From Chitinophaga pinensis (GTDB lineage: Bacteria; Bacteroidota; Bacteroidia; Chitinophagales; Chitinophagaceae): a DNA stretch of 17,036 bases. Position numbers and translations under genes: made by a program. The notes below the pieces were generated by a model. It searched no databases, was not told the origin of the DNA, and saw only the letters and a program-made list of their open reading frames with translations. The DNA is taken from positions 1 through 17,036 of the forward strand of contig CALQKL020000022.1 in assembly GCA_943331145.2 (NCBI GenBank), read 5' to 3'. The first letter of the stretch is position 1; the number at the start of each line of letters is the position of its first letter. Shown in pieces: positions 1-7,935 of the stretch.

Positions 1-450
1 GTGCACAGCAGTTGTATGACTGGCGATATTCTGGGCTCATTACGCTGCGATTGTGGCGATCAATTGCATCATGCCATGAAGATGATTGAAAAAGAAGGAA
101 AAGGTTTGGTGCTTTATATGAATCAAGAAGGAAGAGGTATTGGTTTGGTAAATAAATTAAAGGCCTATAAACTTCAAGAAGAAGGTTTAGATACTGTAGA
201 AGCAAATTTAAAACTTGGCTTTGGCATGGATGAACGTGATTATGGAATTGGCGCACAAATATTAAGGGCACTTGATGTTTCAAAAATGATATTGATTACC
301 AATAATCCCAAAAAACGTGCTGGTATTTTAGGTTATGGTCTAGAAGTGGTTTCTTCTGTTTCAATTGAAATTGAACCCAATGAACACAATGAGAAATATC
401 TATTTACAAAAAGAGATAAATTAGGGCACAATATTTTAAAAGGAATCTAG
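1..450 (+). CDS. ribA: GTP cyclohydrolase II domain, C-terminal part (5' end outside window)
   Basis: This is the C-terminal 149 residues of GTP cyclohydrolase II, which opens GTP to 2,5-diamino-6-ribosylamino-4-pyrimidinone phosphate, releasing formate and pyrophosphate, in the first step of riboflavin synthesis. The three zinc-binding cysteines are visible as HSSCMTGD (C5) and RCDCG (C16, C18). They are followed by the active-site block QEGRGIGL, then DTVEAN, the RDYGIGAQIL stretch and TNNPKK. The first codon, GTG, aligns with the valine that precedes HSxC in the family, so it is an internal codon and the gene is cut by the window edge. The C-terminal NEHNEKYLFTKRDKLGH pattern is typical of bifunctional RibBA proteins (DHBP synthase fused upstream). 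The fusion is inference because the 5' part is missing. The stop codon is 5 bp from the convergent stop of the tamB-like gene. No hairpin terminator fits in between. Confidence 0.95.
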   Translation: MHSSCMTGDILGSLRCDCGDQLHHAMKMIEKEGKGLVLYMNQEGRGIGLVNKLKAYKLQEEGLDTVEANLKLGFGMDERDYGIGAQILRALDVSKMILITNNPKKRAGILGYGLEVVSSVSIEIEPNEHNEKYLFTKRDKLGHNILKGI

Positions 451-455
451 TTGTT

Positions 456-3400
456 CTATTGACTAATTCTGGGGGAAAGTAACAATGAATCTTCTTCCGC
501 TATTCTTTTTCTACTTTTGAAAATGTCTGTTATTTTGTTCATGTCTTTTCTATAGGAAAGCTGCAAACCAGATCGGTTTCTTTGGTTTAATGTAAAATCT
601 ATACTGCTTCTGTTGAAGCCAACTACACGAAGTGAGCCATCTTTATTAATTGCCCATTCTATCGTAATATCTGGCGTTAATAATCCTTTTTTCTCCAATT
701 GCTGCGTATAAGTTGGATTGTTATAATCTAAATTACCACCCACAAGCATTACCAGCCTTTTGTTTAATAATATCTTTAAACCTGCGCGAATATTAGCTTG
801 TAGCGATGATGCACTTTTTTGTAAATCCAATGTTGGGTTGATGTCTATGTACGTTGATAATATTCCTTTTGTTGCTTTTTCAAGTTCTTTATTAAAGAAT
901 GTAGTTAACAAACTTGATACCATACCACCAATAGTGTTGGTGATTAAAGTACTTGCATTTCCTTGAGTTAAAAAGTTTTGATTGCCAATGATGAATGTAT
1001 TGAACAACAGCAAACTCGCCACTTGCTTATTCATTTCATTTTCATCATTTTTAAATTCGGCAAGTCTTTTTACAATAATATCATTTCTTCTTGCTTCGCT
1101 GTTTTCCGGCAATTCAAAATCGAACTTTACAGTAGGTTTTTGTAATACACCTGATAAATGCGCAATGATTTTTATGTTTGCTTTTTGTACAAAACCATTG
1201 TTTGATGCCAATACACTTAAATCAACATTTTTAGCATCATAATTTGCATCGATATCAATTAAGGCTTGGTAGGGATCCCCATTCCAAGATATGTTTCCAC
1301 GATTTAGGGTAAAAGGGTAGGTGAGAAATGTTTGGAAATTAAAAGTGTATTCTCCTTTTGTAAGCGCATAATTCCCCCTGATTTTTAACGGCTCCACATT
1401 ACCAAAACTAATCGCGAAGTTGCCATTGCCTTGCCCTTTTATTACATCACCCGTTTCCTCATCTAAAATCACATCCACCTTACAAGCTGGATTGGCTTTG
1501 ATGTTTAGCGAAATAAGGATGTTTGTATTATCGGTATTTGGTTTCTCTTTTATTTCTTTACCAAACTTTACAAAATCAATATAATTTACCGTGCTTGCCT
1601 CCATTTGATCTGAAGTAGAAATATATACATGGCTTGTATCTACACTCATTGGTTCACCTGTAATGTTCATTTTTAAATTATTCAATTTCCCATTCAAATT
1701 AAATTTTACATTGCCAATGATATTGCCATAAAATTGCGCATTGTCCTGTTTTTTGGTATTTAATAAAGACAATTTATCGGACTCAAGGGTTAAATTCTTG
1801 AATTCAAAATCATCGAAAAAATGGTGTGTTATTTTCCCGTTTAACGTTGCGGTATTTTTTAACGAATCGCTAATGCTGATTAAATTAAAATTGATTTCGT
1901 CTGCTTTAAAAACAATGGGTTGATGATTTACAAAATAACGTACTTGCGTAAATTCAGATTTTAGGATGCCGTTATTTATCATTGCATTTCCAACAAGTGT
2001 TCTATGATTCGGTCCGCCAGAAATTACAAGGTCTGTTGTTGCTTCTCCTTCCAATTGAGAAAATACATCACTCAAATAAGGTTCTAATAACGATAGATTT
2101 ATTTTCTTTCCCTTCATAGAAGTCATCAACTGCTTGTCGCTGCTGTCTTTATAATTATATTGCCCTTCTAAATCAAATATGTTCGTCGTATCGTTGCTTT
2201 TTGCTCTGTATTCTACTAGACCAGTTTGCGCATTTGAAATGCCATTCATGAAAATATTGCCAACCAATTTTTTTTCAATCATTAAGCTATCCACTTTGCC
2301 CATGAAATCAACATTCATTTTTCCAAATGGATCGTTTACATTAACCGTTCCGGATAGTTTTCCTTTTAGTTCGGGATCGGTAAAAAGCAATGGAATAAAA
2401 TCTTCCAACATAATGTCATTCAATTCAGCTTTTATATTAGAATGGTTATTGATTTCATCCAAACTTGTAGAAATGGAAATGCTTTCATGATCATGAGTTA
2501 AACTAATTTCGCTGGCACTAACCACATTCCGCCTCAAAGTAATTTCTCCGTTTTCTTTGAGTTGCCATTTTTTTTCGTTGATGATAAAAGTAGATGGATA
2601 AAATAGCATCGAAGCTCCATCCGAATAAGTAGTTACCAATGCATGCAAATCGGCTTCATTCATTGAGCCGCTTGTACTTGTTTTTAAAGCAATTTCGGAG
2701 CTGTCGTTTTTAGATACAAATGATAGCTGACTATTTGGGAATGTTAAGCTGTCAGAAATTGTTATTTTTTCAACATCAATTTTTGCAGATAGGTTATTTA
2801 AATTCCCTTTTCCATCAATCCGTATATTATTAAAAAGCTTTTCCTCATATCCAAAATCAGGAACATCAGCTTGAATATTTAATTCGTTTTTACTAAGGTT
2901 TAAATTCCCTTTGATGTTTGCATTATTTCCACCAGATAGATTTTTATTAATTAAACTTAAATAATCTTGAATGTTATTGGTTTTGATGTCAAAATCAAAT
3001 TCCTGATTGCTTACAAATTTTTTAGGTTCACTGATATAACTTGGATAATATTTATGTAAGAACAATTTGAATGCATCAGGCAATTCCATTATTTTAAACT
3101 TACCAATTATAGATGCATTTAATTCATTAGAAACCAATGAAAGCGTTTTGGTATTACCTTCTAAAGAAGAACTTAAAATAAGCTTTTCGAAAGATAATTT
3201 ATTGTTGTCGTTACTCAAATTTGCGTCGAAAATTTCGGCTTGCCCCAAAAAGTCATCGATATTACTTCCACTAAAATTTAAATTAAATTTTCCACCAAAC
3301 GCCAAATTTTGATTTGATAATTTTAAGTTTTTCAAATTTGCTTTTTCAACATCAGCATGTAAATTGAAACCAATTTTCTCTGGGAAAAAACCAATTTCAC

Positions 3401-5144
3401 CAGCAAGATTATTTATCATCAAATTGGAATCCAATATACTTATGCTTCCTGTGAATTTGTTGTTTTTAAAACTGCCGTTTGTTTTTATATTTCGATAGTT
3501 GTAGCCATTAAATTCAAATTGAGGGATAATACCATTGAAACTATTTCTCATGTCTTTAATGGTAAACCCCGAGCCATCAATATTTCCATCTAAAGAAATG
3601 CTTCCAAATAGTTTGTTGTTTATAAATTCACCTAAATTGAATCTTGTCGTTTTCAGGTTTCCACTATATGTTGGAATTCCTTTTTCTGGCAACTCAATTT
3701 TGATATCACTTTGTATATTGCCTAAATCGGTGTTGATATTTCCATCTGCAACAAAATCATTTAGAAATCCAGTAAAATGTCCTTTAAAATAGATATTCCC
3801 CAAACGAGATAATTGAGGTTCTTTTATTTTTGAAATTGATGGGATAAATTGGGTTAACTCATTAAAATTTGTTGTTGAACCTGTAGAGTTAAATACCAAA
3901 TATAGATTGTCTAGATCTGGAATGTTTTTCAAATCCAAATCGCCTTGGATTGTCGTTTCCTTCGATTTTAAATAGGCATTTTTAATTTTGAGTTTATCAA
4001 TGGTTCCGTTTACCAAGCCATTTACTTGAACCGATCTATGCCAATCTTTTAGTTCAGGCGCAAATAAAGCGATGTCATCTGTATGCACATTTGATTCCTT
4101 TAAATTGCCTTCTAACTTAACATTGGTGATGAAATTCTTCATGTCTTCATTAAAATCCGAATAGTGCATCGCATAGTAATTGCCAATTCTGCTTTTGTTG
4201 GTAATGATGTCCAAATTTTTAAACTCCATTACATCACCGTTCATTTTTACATTTGCTTCTAGTTTCTTAACGTCAAGGCCGCAAGTTTCATGTGTGCAAA
4301 AATTTACTTTGGCAATAAGTTCATTGTTGGTATAAACCGCATCTTCAATGGTTCCATTTATTTTATCAAACTTAAAATGCAATTCATCAAATTGATCCGT
4401 GTATTTTTTTCTTATTGTGAATTCATCATTCAAAAAAGCGCCATCAGTAATGTTTATTTTTTTGATGGAAACCAGCAGTGTGTTTTTTTCTTCAGGTTTT
4501 GTTTTTGTTGCAGCATCTAATTTTTGTTTCTCAGCTAATGTTCTTGTTCCATCATAATTGTAGAGTGAAAAGACAGGCTTTACTAAATTGATTTGATCAA
4601 TTTTGAACTCATTTTTATTGAAATCTGTTTTCGTGATATCTACACTTAAATCTTGTATAGAAGCACTCATGTCTTCTCCAATCCAATAATCTGATGAAAC
4701 GAAACTTAAATTTTTTAACCTTAGTTTTTTTAAATCTAAAACCAAATTGGATTTGCGCTTGTCTTTTTTGGTGCCTGAGAAATAATCCAAAATGAATTGA
4801 TAATTCCATTCTTTTGAATGCCTTTGCACATGAATCTTAGCATCATTCAATTGAATGTCTTTTAATGTAATGTTGTTTTTGGTAAAAAACCAATCATTTA
4901 CATTGACCATTGCAGACCCCGCATATAACAATGTATCTTTTGAGCGGTCTTCAATTAGCAGTTTTTTAAATTGTAGTTTATAAAAAAAAGTAAAATCTAC
5001 TGATTCAATCGAAACTTTGGTGTGTAATTTATTTGATAAGTTCGTTGTTACCTTTTTTACTAGCCAAGTTTGTACAGCAGGTACATGAAGCAGCCCGTAC
5101 AAACTAAATATTAAAAATAGGAGTACGATGATAACGCGGGACAA
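456..5144 (-). CDS. tamB: TamB-like translocation/assembly module protein (DUF490)
   Basis: A 1562-residue envelope protein. It has one N-terminal hydrophobic anchor (about residues 3-22), a short AsmA-like region starting with VPAVQTWLVKKV, and a very long beta-strand-rich body. The C-terminal TamB/DUF490 domain spans roughly residues 1190-1540, with signatures such as GDVIKGQGNGNF (about 1238), GNYALTKGEYTFNFQ and ISWNGDPYQALIDIDANYD (about 1285). It ends in a conserved DITIEWAINKDGSLRVVGFNR tract. TamB proteins sit in the inner membrane, span the periplasm as a beta-groove, and are linked to outer-membrane protein assembly or lipid transport, usually with a BamA-family partner. No partner gene is visible here. 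The length is within the usual range for Bacteroidota homologues and above that of E. coli TamB. The start is uncertain: the reading frame has no ATG near the anchor. TTG at 5144 gives MSRVII. CTG at 5165 would add LKRFFKI, a more typical basic N-terminus. An in-frame stop lies at 5169-5171. Confidence 0.93.
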   Translation of the reverse strand: MSRVIIVLLFLIFSLYGLLHVPAVQTWLVKKVTTNLSNKLHTKVSIESVDFTFFYKLQFKKLLIEDRSKDTLLYAGSAMVNVNDWFFTKNNITLKDIQLNDAKIHVQRHSKEWNYQFILDYFSGTKKDKRKSNLVLDLKKLRLKNLSFVSSDYWIGEDMSASIQDLSVDITKTDFNKNEFKIDQINLVKPVFSLYNYDGTRTLAEKQKLDAATKTKPEEKNTLLVSIKKINITDGAFLNDEFTIRKKYTDQFDELHFKFDKINGTIEDAVYTNNELIAKVNFCTHETCGLDVKKLEANVKMNGDVMEFKNLDIITNKSRIGNYYAMHYSDFNEDMKNFITNVKLEGNLKESNVHTDDIALFAPELKDWHRSVQVNGLVNGTIDKLKIKNAYLKSKETTIQGDLDLKNIPDLDNLYLVFNSTGSTTNFNELTQFIPSISKIKEPQLSRLGNIYFKGHFTGFLNDFVADGNINTDLGNIQSDIKIELPEKGIPTYSGNLKTTRFNLGEFINNKLFGSISLDGNIDGSGFTIKDMRNSFNGIIPQFEFNGYNYRNIKTNGSFKNNKFTGSISILDSNLMINNLAGEIGFFPEKIGFNLHADVEKANLKNLKLSNQNLAFGGKFNLNFSGSNIDDFLGQAEIFDANLSNDNNKLSFEKLILSSSLEGNTKTLSLVSNELNASIIGKFKIMELPDAFKLFLHKYYPSYISEPKKFVSNQEFDFDIKTNNIQDYLSLINKNLSGGNNANIKGNLNLSKNELNIQADVPDFGYEEKLFNNIRIDGKGNLNNLSAKIDVEKITISDSLTFPNSQLSFVSKNDSSEIALKTSTSGSMNEADLHALVTTYSDGASMLFYPSTFIINEKKWQLKENGEITLRRNVVSASEISLTHDHESISISTSLDEINNHSNIKAELNDIMLEDFIPLLFTDPELKGKLSGTVNVNDPFGKMNVDFMGKVDSLMIEKKLVGNIFMNGISNAQTGLVEYRAKSNDTTNIFDLEGQYNYKDSSDKQLMTSMKGKKINLSLLEPYLSDVFSQLEGEATTDLVISGGPNHRTLVGNAMINNGILKSEFTQVRYFVNHQPIVFKADEINFNLISISDSLKNTATLNGKITHHFFDDFEFKNLTLESDKLSLLNTKKQDNAQFYGNIIGNVKFNLNGKLNNLKMNITGEPMSVDTSHVYISTSDQMEASTVNYIDFVKFGKEIKEKPNTDNTNILISLNIKANPACKVDVILDEETGDVIKGQGNGNFAISFGNVEPLKIRGNYALTKGEYTFNFQTFLTYPFTLNRGNISWNGDPYQALIDIDANYDAKNVDLSVLASNNGFVQKANIKIIAHLSGVLQKPTVKFDFELPENSEARRNDIIVKRLAEFKNDENEMNKQVASLLLFNTFIIGNQNFLTQGNASTLITNTIGGMVSSLLTTFFNKELEKATKGILSTYIDINPTLDLQKSASSLQANIRAGLKILLNKRLVMLVGGNLDYNNPTYTQQLEKKGLLTPDITIEWAINKDGSLRVVGFNRSSIDFTLNQRNRSGLQLSYRKDMNKITDIFKSRKRIAEEDSLLLSPRISQ

Positions 5145-5182
5145 TATTTTAAAAAATCGTTTCAGCTTTTATGGGTTATTTG

Positions 5183-5190
5183 TAAAATTA
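5183..5190 (-). promoter_or_regulatory. Possible -7 promoter box for the tamB-like gene
   Basis: Read on the minus strand this is TAATTTTA, seven of eight positions of the Bacteroidota housekeeping -7 element TAnnTTTG. It lies 18 nt before the CTG candidate start at 5165 and 39 nt before the TTG at 5144. The short distance to CTG resembles the leader lengths I see before glnA and purL. No good -33 TTTG lies at the expected spacing: an ATTG occurs about 24 nt upstream. The match is weak and could be chance in AT-rich DNA. Confidence 0.2.
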
Positions 5191-5213
5191 ACCAATCAAA
5201 TTCTAAGATGAAC

Positions 5214-5232
5214 TCAATTTAAATCAAATTGA
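5214..5232. repeat. Short AT-rich inverted repeat in the divergent intergenic region
   Basis: Arms TCAATTT (5214-5220) and AAATTGA (5226-5232) pair perfectly around a 5-nt loop. A run of eight T follows on the plus strand from 5235. The arms are almost all A/T, so the hairpin is weak. No gene lies upstream on the plus strand that would need a terminator. It could be an operator-like site between the divergent tamB and M14 peptidase genes or simply chance. The rest of the gap (5172-5396) holds no other structure I can support. Confidence 0.25.
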
Positions 5233-5396
5233 ACTTTTTTTTACAATATTTTATGTAGTAACATAGTTTGTTTTGGTCATATTGAATCCCATCTTTTACA
5301 ATTATCGCTTGGTATTGGAAATTTTATTGTTGCTATTTCATACTTTTAGTCTTTATATTTTAAACTATAGCTGTCAAAAATTAAAAACTTTCATTC

Positions 5397-7886
5397 ATGC
5401 GTTTTATTTTCACCCTTTGTTTCATTATCTGTAGTTGTTTTTTGAATGCACAAAGCATTAAAAGCCCGGATTCCTTTTTGGGATACAAATTGGGTTCTTA
5501 TTATACAGAGCATTTCCAAGTTGTCAATTATTTCAATTCATTGGCAAATGAGGCAAGCGATAAAATTATCGTAAAAAAATATGGCGAAACCAATGAACGC
5601 AAATCACTCATTTATGCCATCATTTCATCACCAGAGAATATAAAGAATATCGAAGAAATTCGTAAAAACAGCATGCGTCTATCTGGCGAATTGTTGGATA
5701 AACCAGCAGTTTTGAATATGCCAACCATCGTTTGGTTGAGTTATAATGTTCATGGAAACGAAGCCAGTTCTACAGAAACTGCCATGAAAGTAGCTTTTGA
5801 ATTGGTTGCAGGTAAAAATGTAAATATCAACAATTGGTTAAAAAATACGGTTGTCATTATTGATCCATGTTTGAATCCAGATGGGCGCGATCGTTATGTG
5901 CATTGGTTTAACGGACAGTTGGGCGCAAAGCCACAACCCAAATTACTGGCCAGAGAACACGATGAGCCTTGGCCTTCAGGTAGATTTAACCATTACTATT
6001 TTGATTTAAACCGCGATTGGGCTTGGCAAACACAAGTTGAAACCCAGCAACGCATTAAGATTTACAACGAATGGATGCCTACAATTCATTGCGATTTTCA
6101 TGAGCAGTATATTAATGATCCCTATTATTTTGCGCCTGCTGCTGAACCCTTTCACGAGGCCATTACACCTTTTCAACGCAGCTTTCAAAATGAAATTGGA
6201 AAAAATCACGCAAAGTATTTTGACCAAAATGGCTGGCTATATTTTACCAGAGAAATCTTCGATTTGTTTTACCCCTCTTATGGCGATACCTACCCAACAT
6301 TTAACGGATCAGTTGGTATGACTTACGAGCAGGCAGGACATACACAAAGTGGATTAACTGTTGTTACAGATGAAGAGATACTTACGCTGTTTGATAGAAT
6401 TGCACATCATTTCACCACAAGCATTAGCACAATTGAAATTGCAGCTCAAAATGCAGAGAAAATTAATACTTCCTTTAAAAAGTATTTCGAGGATCAAACC
6501 GCAAACGGAAGTGGAGTTTATAAAAGTTACATCATCAGCGGAAGTAATAAACATAAATTAAACGAGCTAATAAGCTTATTGGATAAAAATCAAATCAAGT
6601 ATGGCTTTGCAAAAGAAGGCATTTCATTAAAAGGGTTTAATTATATCGATTCTAAAGAAAAGTCTTACAAAACCTCCGCTGCCGATTTGGTGGTTAGTAC
6701 ATTTCAACCTAAAGGTGCCTTGGTAAATGTGCTTTTTGAACCCAATTCAAAATTAGCCGATTCGGTTACTTATGATATTACCGCTTGGTCTTTGCCATAT
6801 GTTTATGGATTAGATGCTTATGCGGTTAAAGAAAAAATTGCTGTTAATAATACAAGTCAATCTAATGTAGCATTTGCAAATCCTTCAGCCAACAGTTATG
6901 CATACTTGTTGGATTATAAATCTTTCAATGACTCAAAATTATTGGCTGCATTATTGAATATAGGTACAAAAGTTAGGTACGCAGAATCTACTTTTACAAT
7001 ATCTGGCAAAAATTTTGATCGAGGAACGTTAATTGTATTAAATCATGGCAATGAAGACAAAATAAATGCCATGATGGATTTGGTGAAAAATTTTAATGCG
7101 GATATTACCCCTATCCCTACAGGATTTATGGAAACAGGATTTGATTTTGGCTCCGAAAAAATACATCTCATCAAGAAAAAAAATGTAGCCATTGTGGTGG
7201 GCGAAAATACATCTGCAACAGCAGTGGGTGAGGTTTGGCATCTATTTGATAAGGAGTTGAAATACGAATTGACTTTAATTAACACAAGCGAAATTTCGAA
7301 CTTAAAATATGGAGATGTGGATGTGTTGATATTTGTAGATGGGTCTTATAAATTGCTATCAGACAAAGAAAGCAGTTTGAAAAACTGGGTTCGAGATGGT
7401 GGAAAAATCATTGCGTTAGAAGAAGCTGTAAAACAGATGGCAACTGGCGAATGGGGTATTAAAATGAAAAAAGAACCAGAGTCGGCTGGTAATAAAGAAA
7501 ACAGTTATAGCGACTTAAAAAGATATGAAAAACGTGAAAGAGATAATGTTAGTTTCAATACGCCAGGGGCAATTTATAAAGTTGAATTAGACGATAGTCA
7601 CCCTTTGGCATTTGGTTACAACAGTAATTATTATTCATTAAAAATGAATAATGTAGTGTATGAATTTTTAAAAGATGGATGGAATGTGGGTGTTATAAAA
7701 AAAGAAGGGCTTGTTGCAGGATACGTGGGGAGTAGCACAAAAGAATCGATAAAAGATGGAACTGTGTTTGGTGTGCAATCATTTGGAAAAGGAACGGTGA
7801 TATATTTTGCAGATGATTTAATCTTTAGATCGTTTTGGCAAAATGGTAAAATGATGTTTACCAACGCTTTGTTTTTGGTAGATTAA
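5397..7886 (+). CDS. Secreted M14-family zinc carboxypeptidase-like protein with C-terminal GATase1-like domain
   Basis: An 829-residue exported metallopeptidase. A signal peptide (MRFIFTLCFIICSCFLNAQ) is followed by an M14 carboxypeptidase domain, about residues 25-340. The motifs are complete: zinc ligands H119 and E122 in NVHGNEAS, the DPCLNPDGRDR stretch (156-166), substrate-binding N205-R206 in DLNRDW, the third zinc ligand probably H235 in CDFHEQ, and the general base E311 in MTYEQAGH. It is therefore probably an active zinc exo- or endopeptidase in the periplasm or outside the cell. The substrate is unknown. Residues about 594-829 form a Rossmann-like class I glutamine-amidotransferase-like domain (VAIVVGENT, DVLIFVDGSY, VRDGGKIIALEE, FGKGTVIYF). 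There is no GxCxG nucleophile elbow, so this domain is probably non-catalytic. The start is ATG directly before a good signal peptide. It lies 49 bp upstream of the PIG-L gene, which has the same tail architecture, so the two are probably one operon. Confidence 0.92.
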   Translation: MRFIFTLCFIICSCFLNAQSIKSPDSFLGYKLGSYYTEHFQVVNYFNSLANEASDKIIVKKYGETNERKSLIYAIISSPENIKNIEEIRKNSMRLSGELLDKPAVLNMPTIVWLSYNVHGNEASSTETAMKVAFELVAGKNVNINNWLKNTVVIIDPCLNPDGRDRYVHWFNGQLGAKPQPKLLAREHDEPWPSGRFNHYYFDLNRDWAWQTQVETQQRIKIYNEWMPTIHCDFHEQYINDPYYFAPAAEPFHEAITPFQRSFQNEIGKNHAKYFDQNGWLYFTREIFDLFYPSYGDTYPTFNGSVGMTYEQAGHTQSGLTVVTDEEILTLFDRIAHHFTTSISTIEIAAQNAEKINTSFKKYFEDQTANGSGVYKSYIISGSNKHKLNELISLLDKNQIKYGFAKEGISLKGFNYIDSKEKSYKTSAADLVVSTFQPKGALVNVLFEPNSKLADSVTYDITAWSLPYVYGLDAYAVKEKIAVNNTSQSNVAFANPSANSYAYLLDYKSFNDSKLLAALLNIGTKVRYAESTFTISGKNFDRGTLIVLNHGNEDKINAMMDLVKNFNADITPIPTGFMETGFDFGSEKIHLIKKKNVAIVVGENTSATAVGEVWHLFDKELKYELTLINTSEISNLKYGDVDVLIFVDGSYKLLSDKESSLKNWVRDGGKIIALEEAVKQMATGEWGIKMKKEPESAGNKENSYSDLKRYEKRERDNVSFNTPGAIYKVELDDSHPLAFGYNSNYYSLKMNNVVYEFLKDGWNVGVIKKEGLVAGYVGSSTKESIKDGTVFGVQSFGKGTVIYFADDLIFRSFWQNGKMMFTNALFLVD

Positions 7887-7935
7887 TTAAGCCAATTTGA
7901 TGTAAATAATTTTCATTTTCTTTAAAAATATTTTT

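Noticed and set aside
760..4520. Several plus-strand open frames of 60-103 codons opposite the tamB-like gene
   Set aside because: They lie wholly inside a well-supported minus-strand gene and lack recognisable motifs. Their composition is what the antisense of a beta-rich AT-rich gene gives.
7887..7935. Possible promoter in the M14/PIG-L gap
   Set aside because: The 49-bp AT-rich gap has no exact TAnnTTTG box and no hairpin. Co-transcription with the upstream gene is the simpler reading.
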